This document shows positions 47,665-59,072 of a DNA stretch of 64,000 nt, one piece after another. A program made the translations under genes and the position numbers. How positions within the stretch are numbered: position 1 is the stretch's first letter; every line of letters begins with the position of its first letter. The notes below the pieces were generated by a model. It ran no database searches. It was given only the letters and a program-made list of their open reading frames with translations, and was not told where the DNA came from. The DNA comes from Echiichthys vipera (lineage: Eukaryota > Chordata > Actinopteri > Perciformes > Trachinidae), in assembly GCA_963691815.1 (NCBI GenBank), contig OY829661.1, positions 23,588,500-23,652,499 on the forward strand, given 5' to 3'.

Positions 47665-49402
47665 TATGTTTGAATTTGTTGTAGATTGAACCAAGGCCAG
47701 CTGTGAGAGGAACGAGGTAATTTAAACACCTGTGGTGGATTGAAGACCTGTGTTTCTCTTCCATCATCCTTTCTTTTCTCCCTCTTGTGTTATTTTCCAC
47801 TTCCTCTCACTGCTCTATTTTCCCTGCAGTGGTTATTCCTGTCTGCCTCTCCTGCAACGGTCCCCATCTCATGAGCTGAAATGATAGAGTGTGTACCATC
47901 ATATACAGCAGAGTAAAAAGTAAATAGAAAGTCCCGGTGTGGAGAAATGCTACAGAAAGATCTTCTACTGTCGTCCACAGGGAGGAAAGGGGAATGTTTG
48001 AGATGACATCTCTAGCCTTTCGCTGGCTGGATTTAATCTCCAGCCCAAAACTTTGCTTTCTGCTTCACTGTGTGTGTTAGAGGATGGAAAGAAAAGTGTG
48101 AGCAGATGTGAGAGGCTTAAGTGACACAGGCAGAGTGCTGCAGAGTGCTAACACTTTGAGGGTGATATTGAGAATGTGGGAGTATGAAAGATAGATTGAA
48201 GGCGACAGGAGTAATAGAGAAATACACTGACAGAAGAAGAGATAATTAGGCCGAGTCTGTCTCTTTTTATATTTGCCGTAGCTGTGTTTTCCCTTGTTTG
48301 TGCTTGAGCGTGTACAGTATGTATTTGGGCCCTGGTCAGTGCATCCTTGTCTTTGTGTCAATGTACCCGTATGTACATGATGCCCAAGTAAGCCCTGCAA
48401 ATGATTAATGCATAGTATTATGCATTTGCAGAGAAAAGTCTTTTAAATATACTATTGCAGAAAATGAGATATTCAGCTGTGTGCAAATCCTCTCAAGAAA
48501 GGAAGTTTAAAATATGGATTAAGGCCTTAAAAGGAATATAAAGACAGATTAGGCTTTAGGGTCCATTCACAAAAGAAAAAGGTAATACAGATTATATTGC
48601 ATGCACTGGAAAATACATTTTATTTCATTTCATGTGTTATATTTTAGTCCCCTTTCTACATGCATAATTTTATATTCCATCCAAAAGTCAGAGAAATAAA
48701 ATGGTTGGACCTATGCGTCATCTCTGCCAGACTGCACCCATCTGTGCTTGGATGGGTAACATTACATTCTTGAGTGTGTGTCAGTGTAGGCTGGTGTGTC
48801 TGTATTTGTGCAAGGGGGAGAAAGAGAAAGCAAAAGAAAAGGAAAGCAAGAGGAAACATAGTGCCAGTGAGCATGCACAGCTTGAGTATATTATTTTACA
48901 GGTTTCCCTTAACAGGGAAGATAGTCTGGATGCTGCTGGGTGTAAGGCGTGTCATTAAAAGTTTCGCAGGCACACTGGATAGCTGTCAGAGCCCATGCCA
49001 ATTAGTGCCACTTTAGGTGTCAGTCTGGGAAGCAAAGAGAGGCGAGGAAGCTGAGAGGAGCACCACGAGAGCCCTGCTGACTGAGCCTTCCTGCTCAGCT
49101 GAGCATCCTTTCAAAGCATCGGCTCAGCTTGATACAAATAGAAGCAGAAGCCTTTGTTTCATCCACATGGCGAATTCCGTTTTCACTCATATAGGCTATA
49201 TCTATACGTCTGAGAGGGGAGGACACCCTATTACGTCAAACAAATCCTCTCTTGGTGCTATTTTCTACCCGGTAAGCATTCAGTTTCATTGAACTGGAGC
49301 ATAAGCATTCCTAACAACATCCGAGAGTCAAGAAAGATACTGTCCTTCTGATGTATTGACCCATATTAGCTCTGAAAAACCTTTTTCAGTTTTATTGGTC
49401 TG
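47665..49402. other. non-coding stretch, no gene seen
   Basis: A/G-rich patch at 48800-48860. Reading frames lack known motifs. Confidence 0.5.
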
Positions 49403-50455
49403 TTAAAGGCACCCTGTGGAGTTTTTGACCTCTAGTTGTGCTGTAAAGTGATGTTTTGATGAGCTGGTGCCTTTATTGTTTGTACTGTGTTTTGCTATTA
49501 TGGGCTTGCCTGATATCAGACATAATTGTCAACTTGTTACTCTCCATTTCCATCTTCAGACTGACGTTTCCTCCACTAACAGATTTCTGTGAAGGATTCT
49601 GTTTTCTAGAGACTAAGAGACAAATATCCGCCTGGATCCAACATCATTTTTAGTACACTGACGCATAACCATGCCAACACACTGGTTTGTCATTGTTTTA
49701 AAGGGGAACTGTCGATTTAATGGATTGGCATTAAATGGATCGATTGCTTTTTCAACCAAGGAGCCTCTGTTTTATGTCCCAACGCCAGACGGAACAGTCA
49801 ACTCGGTAGAGTAGGAGAATTCAAAGGTCTGGATCATGGACCATATAAAATATGGAGATAGTCTATGTCAAGTCACCCAGAGGTTCCTTTAGAGCTGTTG
49901 TGTAGCTCAGTGTGGGCAACCCTGGCCTTCTCCATCTTGGCAGTGCCTGACCCTGTCTGCTCCCGACTAATCAAAAAATGGGCAAAGAGGTGGAGCGTGG
50001 ATGGACCTGAGACAGGCCAGATGAAGCCTACAGTACAGTGCGTGCTAGCCACCCCCGACACCACCCACCTGTCACTCAAAGAGGTCGAGCCCTTCAGTAT
50101 GCATAACTTTAATCATTAATATAATATAAATGGGAGGGGACCTGAAGTTTTGGCACTTTTGCGTTGGCTTTATTTTTCAGCCCCGGAGGTTGCGGTTTGG
50201 TCTGGACCCAGGTTAAATTTTATGCACAAAACCAATTTGTGCAGGAAGCTGTTGTTACTAATATGCTGTAAAAGGTAGCAGTGCACCAATAAAAGAGTGG
50301 AGAAAGAGTAAACAATGTTGCTTTTAAAATATTCAGAAGGAGGCTTTGGAAATGTCTGATTACACCTTCAGGGGGAATGAAATGTGTTTTGTTGAGAAAC
50401 AAGTGTAATCAAAACTTCCTTTGTTTACACGGAAAACTCCGCATGGCATCTTTAA
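49403..50455. mobile_element. composite TTAA-ended element, ~1.05 kb
   Basis: Left end TTAAAGGCACCCTGTGGAGT and right end (opposite strand) TTAAAGATGCCATGCGGAGT are inverted repeats, each starting with TTAA. The right 240 bp (50217-50455) reads as a coherent end region of a known fish repeat. The interior 49835-50130 matches a different family (see next entry), so the element appears to have taken a nested insertion. Confidence 0.65.
49835..50130. mobile_element. CATAGACTGTAT-family segment nested in a larger element
   Basis: ATGGACCATATAAAATATGG, AGTCACCCAGAGGTTCC, ATGGGCAAAGAGGTGGAGCG and ATGCATAACTTTAATCATTA occur in the order expected for the element family whose ends carry CATAGACTGTAT (compare 61381 and 63838). 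Boundaries approximate. Confidence 0.5.
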
Positions 50456-51300
50456 ATCTGACTTAATCTCTTAAAAGGGCAGATGAGAGTCGCCAAGAGG
50501 ATTATATTAAAAGCAAAGGGTAAAAACTCAACTTTCACTGAGGAAAATGCACTTATAAAATCAATCGTCCAACTATTAATCCAACACCACGGCAGAACTC
50601 TAACGAACATTACAAAACACCATGCAAGACGTAGTGTCATTGACACGCTCCTCATTAATACAACATCTTAATCCCTTTTATTGACCTGGCAGACACTGCC
50701 ATTTAATGCAAAATCATCAATCAGCCAAAACGTCTTATTCTTGAGCTGCTAAGACACTCAATAGGAGCTCTCTTGGTAGCCTTGCTGAGAGAGATCGAGC
50801 AAGGGTGAGGGTAAAAAGAAATAAGAGCAGGGCTAGTAATTGCAAGGATAATAAACACGTAGGAGTAGACCATGGTGTCAAGGATTGTTTAAGACGGACA
50901 GACAGCAGCCTCACCTTTTAAAACAAGGATGGATTGAGTGCTAGTTTTACCGCGGTTCACTATGATAAAACAGTACAGCACAGTACATTTAACTGTGGTT
51001 TTACACAATGTCACTCTTCTTGTACAGAACTGAAGTACTGTATCAGCAGGGTCATAGATGTTTGCGAGGCAGACCTTCTTGAGGCGAGCGAACAAACAAC
51101 AAAACCAGACGGAGGGCAATCCAGAGTCTAGCCACAATATTGACACTGGTCTAAAGGCTAAAGTGAAATCTAACTGTATACTGACATCTATTATGTATAC
51201 CTCGCCTATTCATATTCAGGGCCATGTGCTGGGTATTATAATACAGTCTATACCCTAAACACTTTGCTAAGGGGCTCAAATTTCTATGATATGTTAATAC
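50456..51300. other. non-coding stretch, no gene seen
   Basis: Nothing recognised. Confidence 0.5.
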
Positions 51301-51647
51301 TGGTGGTGACACAGTGGTGTGGCCTCACAGCGAGAGGGTTCCTGGTTTGAATCCCAGCTGGGGCCCTTCTGTGTGGAGTTTGCATGTTCTCCCCATGTCT
51401 GCGTGGGTTTTCTCCGGGTCTTCCGGTTTTCCTCCCACAGTCCAAAGACATGCGTGTTAGGTTAATTGATGACTCTAACATTGCCCGTAGGTGTGAATGG
51501 TTGTCTGTCTCTGTTCGTCTCTATGTGCCCTGTGATAAACTGGCGTCCTGTCCAGGGTGTAACCCATCTCACGCCCAATGTCAGCTTGGATCGTCTCCAG
51601 CCCCCCCGCGACCCCGACAGGGACAAGCGGTTGAAGATGAATGAATG
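51301..51647 (+). mobile_element. V-SINE-type element, near full length
   Basis: Head with A box-like TGACACAGTGGTGTGG (51307-51322) and B box-like GGTTTGAATCCC (51344-51355). Then comes the conserved central domain, GTGTGGAGTTTGCATGTTCT through CCCACAGTCCAAAGACATG (51372-51453). A 3' portion with CCTGTCCAGGGTGTAACC and CGCGACCCCGACAGGGACAA leads to an ATGAATGAATG tail. The central domain is the hallmark of V-SINEs (zebrafish DANA belongs here). About 347 bp is close to full length. Two 3' fragments (14360, 43476) and a head scrap (23934) share it. Confidence 0.88.
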
Positions 51648-52019
51648 TTATTACTGGATTCACTGCACTATTGTGAAATGTGAAGGTGTTATAATAATCC
51701 CTGGTGTTCATACAGAGTCCTAAATTAGTGTCCGTATGATCAAATCTATTCATTTTAATCATTAGTGTTTGTGTGTTGTGGTACAGAGCCACTAGCATGG
51801 CTGAATACTCTTAATCTACCTCTGCAGTAAGAGCTACTGACATTTTGCCTTTTTCAGTCTGGCTCTTCTCTTTTCCCATGTTGGGAAAAAGAGAGAGTGC
51901 CATGTCTTTTTTGATTATAAAGCCGTTTGAGTGCTATATAAATACTGTAAACGTAGCACTCAATCCACGGAGAAATGGACACAGCCCGTATTTAGAAACT
52001 GTGACTTTGAACGAGCGGT
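51648..52019. other. non-coding stretch, no gene seen
   Basis: Includes the short inverted repeat TTTTCCCATG/TTGGGAAAA near 51872-51889. Confidence 0.5.
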
Positions 52020-52235
52020 CAGGACTTCTGTAATGTTGTGATGTCACAACAATACTATATAAAGGTAAGTGCTGCTACAGTGCCGTTATAGTCATTCTCC
52101 AGCTGCAATGATTGTACAGAGATGCTGACAGGACACATGTGAAAGACCTGGAAACACTGACCAATCAGAGCACACTGTGCTCAGGAGGGGGGCTTAAAGG
52201 TATCACCTGAAAGTGAGCATGTGTCCCCTTTAAGA
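52020..52235. repeat. dispersed repeat, copy 1
   Basis: TGTTGTGATGTCACAACAAT (itself palindromic), GAAAGACCTGGAAACACTGA, CCAATCAGAGCACACTG and AGGAGGGGGGCTTAAAGG match 53272-53400 in order. A non-coding fish repeat. Confidence 0.65.
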
Positions 52236-53015
52236 GTTTTGAAATTAATGCACATTTTCAGACATTGTTAACAATTCACAAGAATGCAAACTGTACATTA
52301 AAAGTTATTTCAGTGGGCACAAAAGCCTGAGAAAAGATCTTAAACACAGTGGACATCTTTAATAACTCGGGTTGCAGTTACACAGAAATGTTTGGAAATA
52401 ACTAATTCACTGAATCTCCCAGAGAATACGCATCAACAGATGGTTTCACAGAGCACAATCAGTTACACATAGGTTTCTCCCAGAGAACTGATGGGGAAAA
52501 TTATCTCCAACTGATGAAAGGTTACAAAAGCAAGACACTACTGGAATCAATTCAGTATTGTCTTTGTTCCAATTATGCAGAGCCTTCTGGAAGTGTCACA
52601 CAGACTTGTCCACAGGCGGTGTTAGTTAATTTGTACTGTACAGTTGAGGATACGGTACGAGACGAGCTGAAACTGAGTGGTCTCAATTAAAATGCATTCC
52701 AGCTGTCAGCTACCCTCAGAAATGTTTCTTTTTCAGGATTTTGTGAGAAGCAATTAGACACAAATAGGAGGTACTCTTCTGTTGCCTGTGCAGTTTTGTT
52801 TTTTTTCTTTTCACCCTAATAACCTTATCTATATCCCTCAAATATCTCTAATGGTAATGTGGTTTTCATCAATTTTGCTTCAGTATGGCACTAGTTTTTT
52901 TGTCTTCACACGAGTTAGAAAGAGACATTTGCTTACAAATAAAAAAAACAATGACTTTGTGATGAACTAGCCAATGGGCTTCCAGGTGTTTATAGCCATG
53001 TTAGTGGCATGGCTC
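52236..53015. other. non-coding stretch, no gene seen
   Basis: Nothing recognised. Confidence 0.5.
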
Positions 53016-53272
53016 GAGAAATGACAACTTCTGATGGATTTCAACGACATTTTGTGTAGACATTCATGATCCTCAGAGGATGAACCCTCCTGTGATCCTT
53101 CTCACTTTTCCTCTAGCGCCACCACGATTTTCCGACATTCAATATCTCTGCTAGATTGGTGTGGCTTAGACGTGCATGGCTCCTATGATGAATCCTACTG
53201 ATTCCCTACTCAAATGTATTGTTTTTAGAGAAATATATCAACAACTATTGGAAGGATTACCATTAAATGTGT
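53016..53272. repeat. dispersed repeat module, two adjacent fragments
   Basis: 53016-53155 contains TAGACATTCATGATCCTCAG and TTTTCCTCTAGCGCCACCA. 53215-53272 contains AGAAATATATCAACAACTAT and TTGGAAGGATTACCATTAAA. Both belong to one abundant teleost repeat whose consensus joins ..CAACTATTGGATGGATTGCC.. to ..ACATTCATGTTCCCCTCAG..; here they are out of order. A third fragment is at 60304-60366. Confidence 0.55.
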
Positions 53273-53400
53273 TACATTGCAATGAATGTGAAAGGACCTG
53301 GTTGCCCTGACCAATCGGAGCAGACTGGACGTTTTAAGAAGGGGGGGCCTAAAGAAACAGGCACTTAAACAGAGCGCTTCAGACTGAGAGTGAATAAAGA
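53272..53400. repeat. dispersed repeat, copy 2
   Basis: GAAAGGACCTGG, CTGACCAATCGGAGCAGACT, GGGGGGGCCTAAAG and CAGAGCGCTTCAGACTGAGA parallel 52128-52205 and the expected continuation of that family. Confidence 0.65.
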
Positions 53401-53819
53401 TTTATTCCAACAGACATTATATTGAACATAATATTGGTGCATTCCATTTACCTCAGAAGTCAGAACTAGGAATGATTTCCCACTTGTGTTGACTGTGTTC
53501 CAGTTACATGTCAGAAAACCATTATATTTGGCGCGCTCAGCGACTCAGTGGTTACAGCAGATGGCCCCTATACAGACGCTAACAGGCATAAAAAGGCCAG
53601 GTTAGTCATCGTAAGCTATATCAGACGATAACAAAGTGCTGTATTTGTGCCTACGAACACTGTAGCAACAAGTCCACAGATAAAAGACACACATCAATGT
53701 GTGTGAGATTGTTTAATGAGACAGTAGTGAAAATTACAAGTGTGTTCCTACATCTTTAACTCATGTACTGTATAATGGCAGCATATATGCTGGATGCTGC
53801 CATGTTGGATTGTGAGGTA
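53401..53819. other. non-coding stretch, no gene seen
   Basis: Nothing recognised. Confidence 0.5.
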
Positions 53820-54122
53820 AATGGTAAATTAACTTGCACTTCTATAGCGCCTTTCTAATCTTCTGACTACTCAAGGCGCTTTCACAGTGTTTGTCACATT
53901 CACCCATTCACACAGACATTCACACTGATGGCGGTGGACATCTACAGACCATCTAATCTAATCATTCACGCCACATTTACACATCCTTGCGCAGCACAGG
54001 GAGCAATTCTGGGTTCAGTGTCTTGACCAAGGACACTTCGACATGTGGAATGGGGGAGATGGGGATCGAACTGCCAATCTCTTGAATGGAGGATGATCCA
54101 CTTTTCCACTGGTCAATGCTCC
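53820..54122 (-). mobile_element. tRNA-derived SINE, second family
   Basis: Minus strand: degenerate A box near 54110-54122, B box-like GGCAGTTCGATCCCC (54061-54075), core CTTGGTCAAGACACTGAACCC (near 54018-54036), then GTGAATGGGTGAATGTGAC and a 3' end GGCGCTATAGAAGTGCAAGT ending TTTACCAT. The order matches a SINE that I know as very common in percomorphs (+ strand consensus beginning TAAATGG..ATAGCGCCTTTCTAG). Nearly full length. Confidence 0.8.
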
Positions 54123-54195
54123 GAGAGATTTGATACAGACAAACTTTAATTCCTTGACTTATCGAGTGCTACCAATTTCAAATTTTGGTACACAG

Positions 54196-54702
54196 TGTAG
54201 TTGCTTAATATCTACATGTTAGCATTGCCATTATGAGATTTGTTGCATTTCAAATTGCATACTCTTCTTTTTACTTTTAGTACGTACTGTAGCTACCCTT
54301 ACAAAGTACAAACTGTTGCGTGCCGTATGCTTGGCACATAGTACTTCATCATAGTATTGCACCCTTGAACTTTGACTGTCTTGCTCATATATCCGTCACA
54401 GTCCACGGTCAATCAGCTGTCATCAGGTTGTCATTTGTCTGTGCTCTGACGCAGCTGCGGTGATGTGATGTATCTGAGGCTGTGCAGAGGATTATGGGTC
54501 AGAATAGCCATAAAAGCATGCTGGCTTACATACTGCAAAATGCAACTGGATGTAGTAGGAAATCTCTGTATTTTTTGGCACACTGCATTTGACATACTAT
54601 GTACTGAATAGTTTGGTAGTACTGGTATTGGAACGTACATTGTATCTCAAAAGGGCCGCTGCACAAGTACAGCCTCACCGAGCTGCTAGCTACTAAAAGT
54701 TT
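54196..54702. mobile_element. repeat interrupted by a nested element
   Basis: 54196-54238 (GCTTAATATCTACATGTTAG, CATTGCCATTATGAG) and 54655-54702 (GCCGCTGCACAAGTACAGCC, TCACCGAGCTGCTAGC) are consecutive parts of one abundant teleost repeat whose consensus joins them within a few tens of bases. They are now 417 bp apart. The insert is described in the next entry. Confidence 0.6.
54240..54652. mobile_element. nested non-autonomous element (~410 bp)
   Basis: Edges contain TGCATTTCAAATTGCATACT (left) and GACATACTATGTACTGAATA, TTTGGTAGTACTGGTATTGG (right), words of a common fish element with CAGTATA-type ends. Its precise inverted ends and target duplication could not be fixed. Confidence 0.5.
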
Positions 54703-55754
54703 AGTTAGAAAAAAGGAGCAAGTCTTGAACTTTTCAAGAGTAAGGTCATATTGCCTGGGCAAAATAATCTCATTGTTTTCACAAGGCTATTTGGACATTA
54801 GAACTAATGGTCAACTTTATCTTCCTGTGCAGCAGCAACCCTGCCGTTGGAGAGCAAGCTGTAGCATGCCAGGAGACAGTATATTGATTTCAAATATCGA
54901 TAAATGTGAGGACCTACAGTCATTAGACCATCTTGTACAGTTAATTTGCAGTCTGTGTGATTTTCATGGTCTTTCCACATTGTACATCAATACCGGAGTT
55001 ACAAATGAAGAGAAATTCCATATTTAGACAAATAACAGCCTTGTTAGGAATACTACATCGCTCTATTTAGCTACCGTAATTAGGTGTTTGTCTTTTGTCT
55101 TTTAATAAAGCAATTACTTTATGTCAGCACAGTCACTAACAGGACAACTGTGGACCTTATACATAACCACAAGGTCATTACCATAAATACTGCTGAAAGT
55201 AGTTCTAATCTTCTCCAGGCTGCTCAAGAGTTTTGTTCTTTTAAATGTTTTTCAGCCAAATTATCGATTTAGAAATTATAAGGGTATAAACATGAAATGG
55301 ACATTTTGATTCAATAATGGAGTAACTTCTTAGCTATCTTCATAATTCATAATTCATCAGTAGACAGCCTCTGATGAATGATCTTGGAGAGAACTAGGTG
55401 ACGTGTTAGAGGGAAAGGAGGCAAAACTTTAACAGCGAGTTGAGAAAAGACATTAAGCTGTATGCATTCTAGGCAATGTAAATATATGACGTACATCCAA
55501 GTACTTGTGCTTGGGCTACATGCTTGCAAATGGCTCTGACTTAGTGAGCATTATTCATAAATCAGTGAGATAGCCATCTCATTTTGCTTTAAAGGTAAGA
55601 AAGTTCAGATGTTAAATATGCAAGAGTGATTTAATGACTATGATGAGGGGTTGTGCAATGCCTTAGAAGATTTCGACTTTCATTTTTCGACTGTGGCCTC
55701 ATCTAAAGAAAAGACGGAGTCATTCCCAGTAACTGTGCAAGACCAAATGACATA
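54703..55754. other. non-coding stretch, no gene seen
   Basis: Nothing recognised. Confidence 0.5.
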
Positions 55755-56215
55755 GGAATGGTTTGACATTTGGGGAAATACACTCATTCTTTTTCTTGCT
55801 GAGAGTTAGACAAGAAGAAGTAACACTCTCATGAAGCCACATCCAGCAGGTGGTTTGCTTTGCATAGCATAGCATAGCATAGCATAGCATAGCATAGCAT
55901 AGCATAGCATAGCATAGCTTGGCATGGCACTAATACTTAAAAATACTGCCGCTTAATAGTTATGCATAATAAGTGTGCCATATTCAGTTTAGCTATTTTA
56001 TGGGTGGAGGCAGGTTGAGAGTTTTGTGCAATATTGATTTAAGCGGCTAATTATTGAATACATTTGTATAGTCCATACGAAAGTGGAACTGTAAAAATGA
56101 CAAATTATATTGTTTGGGGGATTATGTGCGAGAAATGTTAAGCAAAGCTAACTATCCCCCGGCTGTAGCTTCATATCTAGCATACAGACATGAGATTGAT
56201 ATTGATATTGATATT
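55755..56215. mobile_element. foldback element, copy 4
   Basis: Left arm TTGACATTTGGGGAAATACA, CTTGCTGAGAGTTAGA, AACACTCTCATGAAG. Right arm GCAAAGCTAACTATCCCCCG, GCTGTAGCTTCATATCTAGC, ACAGACATGAGA. Same family as 27015. The right terminus is replaced by a (TTGATA)n and T run at 56193-56220. A pentanucleotide array has grown inside. Confidence 0.75.
55862..55918. repeat. (GCATA)n pentanucleotide array
   Basis: About eleven perfect units. The seed motif TTAGCATAGC-like sequence is part of the foldback consensus (GCTTAGCATA), so the array most likely arose by slippage inside the element. Confidence 0.97.
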
Positions 56216-56313
56216 TTTTTTTTTAAAGTAAGTCTCATATTTCACAAAATCTTGAATTGAGGACAGGCTGCCTCTCCCTCGGCAGAAGTAAAACTGTTTA
56301 AAAAAGGGGGGGG

Positions 56314-56337
56314 GAAACAAACTTGAAAGTTTGTTTC
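56314..56337. repeat. perfect 11-bp inverted repeat
   Basis: GAAACAAACTT and its exact complement AAGTTTGTTTC separated by GA, adjoining a G9 run at 56306-56314. Confidence 0.85.
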
Positions 56338-57092
56338 TTGAGATTACAGGGCAACATCCAGACATATTGGCTCTGGAGACATAAAACAATTATATCCAAA
56401 GTAGTTCACAGTGTTATTGAGGCAGGTTGCTGTAGGCTATGATAGCGGGGGGTGTCACTCTCTCGCTGAATTGAGCTTTGGTATGGATCAAGGATATCTG
56501 CAGCTGGAAGGGAAGGGCGATGAAACAAGGCTTGAAAGGGCATTCAGGGTCAAACTTTATATGTTTCAGATTTACTGCACATTGGTTTTGTTTGTTATTT
56601 TTGTTATTTTGCTTTTAATATTAGTTTTTGATGAGTTTATACTGAACTTGACAAACTTTACAGCAAAGTAAGTTTGTAAGTTATTCCTCTATTTAATTAA
56701 CCAACCTAATAAATGATGGCACCTGCATCATTGTAGGATTTCTTATAAATCATTGTTCGACATGGATTTCAGTGTTGACCTTCAAACCCACAACCTTTCT
56801 GTTTTTAGACCACAATACATAACACACTGAATCATTATGAAACCCATGGAACATCTATTGCTTGTTCTTAAATTGTGACTTGGATGGAGATAAACTCAGT
56901 AAACTAGCATTTTATTTAGACATATCTCCATATATTCAGATAAGAAAAATTCATGTTTTTGATTCACTGGGATGGAGTTAAATGTGCACCGGTAGGAGAG
57001 ATTGAACTCATCCCCACCGACAAGAAAATGTAATGATTACAGGGATGGAAATCAAACACAGAGCAGAAATCCCCTTTTCCCTGAGGCAAATC
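56338..57092. other. non-coding stretch, no gene seen
   Basis: The frame at 56411-56671 is hydrophobic near its end (FVIFVILLLILVF) but has no homology that I recognise. Hydrophobicity here follows from T-richness. Treated as chance. Confidence 0.45.
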
Positions 57093-57150
57093 ACATGCAC
57101 ACACACACACACGCACACGCACGCACACACATGCACACACACACACACGC
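57093..57150. repeat. mixed (CA)n/(CGCA)n array
   Basis: CA units interrupted by CG and TG, about 58 bp. Confidence 0.95.
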
Positions 57151-58151
57151 TCTGGATTATTGGTTACAACTATTGCGGACCACAACGCTCCTGAAGTTTA
57201 GATTTGCTGTACAGCATCCTGTCGAAAGAGGCCATTTTGCTGCTGCCTTCTGGTCGTCTTTGCAGTTTCGGCTCATCCTCCCCCAGACACAGTAGCCTTA
57301 ATAACCTCTTAGATGCTATGTAACAGCTCCTCCCATGAGAAATGGCTGCCAGATCGACTCATCCGTGTGGGGGAGAGGGGAAAGGCCAGAGAATGTCTTC
57401 AGAGCAGAGATGCACATATCAGTATAGCAGAGCTACACTCTTTTTCACAGAAAATATTAAAATCCTCCTTCAGTATTAATCCATCCATCCATCATCTATC
57501 ATTCCGTCTCTCTTTCTTCTCGCTTCTATGCACCTCGCCCACGGTGTACAATTCAAAGTAACATACAGGCAAAAATCTTATAAGTAAATGATAGTTATTG
57601 TAAGCCTTTTTTCCATTTTTAAATACACATCCATGATAATGATACACAGATGCCATTCTCCAGCTAATGCACGTACTTCATCACCACTTCTGACTTCAAA
57701 GAGAGCAACTTCACACCCCCTGCAACCTCTCAATAATGGACCGGGGCCCCTTAAGTGATCTCTAATGGAAGCTCTTAAGGGAGGAGGCACTCATTCATAT
57801 TCCATATTTCATCCTTCAATACCACCACTGCTGAAAATGGGTCAAAGAAAATGCCATTGTACACAGGCTTTTGACTCTCCAGGGAATTGCCGTGGCCAGA
57901 GAGGATGAGGCTGCTGGTAATCCAGATTATATTGGGATTCTCTCCACCCCCCCTTTAATAATCTGCAATAATCCAAAACGAGTGTGTGGCATAAGAACAT
58001 GCCAGGGGCATATGTGATAGTGTGGACAAATATAGTTTTACACACGACGCCCAGACAGGCTGATCGAATTTGAATCGTTTAACATTTGGAAAATATGTTT
58101 CAATCATACCTCATGTTCATTCATAGCCAGTCGCTCTGCCAACTTGAATCC
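57151..58151. other. low-repeat non-coding DNA, CNE-like
   Basis: 57590-58060 has balanced composition, no mobile element and no coding frame. Words such as CCTTTAATAATCTGCAATAA and ATTCATATTCCATATTTC give it the look of conserved non-coding sequence. This is inference from composition and from its neighbour at 58152. Confidence 0.4.
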
Positions 58152-58236
58152 ATTCATCTGGGTGACTCAAAATGCGCTCTACAATTTGTGTATTATGCAA
58201 ATGCTCTCCTTCCACTGTAATTTCTGATGAAATTAA
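58152..58236. promoter_or_regulatory. duplicated CNE-like module, copy 1
   Basis: Aligns to 60052-60139 over its whole length: ATTCA(T/C)C(T/C)GGGTGACT, AA..GC, ATTTGT(G/T)TATTATGCAAA, TGCT(C/G)TCCTT and TGATGAAAT. This copy holds a perfect octamer ATGCAAAT (POU/Oct-type site) and a following AATTAA. No tRNA head, inverted ends or A-tail is visible, so it does not look like a SINE or MITE. A cis-regulatory module is the working hypothesis; an unrecognised ancient repeat is the alternative. Confidence 0.5.
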
Positions 58237-58301
58237 TCAACACTGTTAGGGTGTAGTTAAAAGGAGCTCATTGAGAATTATGACACGATGGAATGAGGGA
58301 T

Positions 58302-58326
58302 CGAGGGGGGGAGGGGGGGAGGGGAG
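58302..58326 (+). repeat. G-rich tract, quadruplex-prone
   Basis: Three G runs of seven, seven and four separated by single A residues. Splitting the longer runs allows four G-tracts, enough for a G-quadruplex on the + strand. Confidence 0.8.
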
Positions 58327-59028
58327 CAAGCCTGGCTAATTAGCCACCTGCAAACAGACACACTGATCATCCCGCTATCGCTCGCACAATGTTGTGACTT
58401 GTTTTCCCCATTAACCAGCACGCAGAACACGACTTAAACCTAATGCTTCATAATAGACAAAACCGCAATCGCTGTTAGGCCAACATGAATGCCGACGCCA
58501 GTGTCACCGGAATACAAAATATCAGAAAGGGAGACAGAAAGTGCATCAAATATTGATGCGCTTTACAACAACATCTGCTGCGTGCCATTTATGAAATATT
58601 CAGGGATACACACACAGAAAGAGAGATACATGGTGGTCTGTCATGATCTGGGTGCTCCACATTTTACAGTATATATGCTGAGCCGTGGAACAGATTATGA
58701 ACACGGAGCTGCTGGAGTAGTAGAAGAAGAAGGGGAACACGGTAAATCCTCTTATGAAACGGTAAACACCTGGTGTGAGAGTAGAGCAGCAACAGGAACG
58801 TTGACAATAAACACAGAGAAAATTTAGGGTGTTGTAGAGTGTTGGCATTTCGTTCACACAGTGGAATCAGCTAATGATGGTGCTGTAACAGTGAAGCCAT
58901 TACAAAAAAATGCATTTCTGTTGTGTCATAGCCTGCCAATCCGTCTGCCTTGTCTCAGCTGTTACATAGTTGGGAATAGTGCTGCAACAGGCAAAAGAGG
59001 TTTGTGATCTTCCAGAAAAACCTTCATG
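58327..59028. other. non-coding stretch, no gene seen
   Basis: The frame at 58489-58827 has no recognisable domain. Confidence 0.5.
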
Positions 59029-59064
<36 letters not shown>

Positions 59065-59072
59065 AATCTATC
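59029..59072. repeat. (TCTA)n microsatellite
   Basis: About ten units with one CAATC interruption near the right end. Confidence 0.97.

Noticed and set aside
56411..56671. 86-codon frame with a hydrophobic segment, possible small membrane protein
   Set aside because: The hydrophobic stretch comes from a TTTGTTATTTTTG-type T-rich sequence. No homology or conserved start is evident; single-pass hydrophobicity is common by chance in AT-rich DNA.
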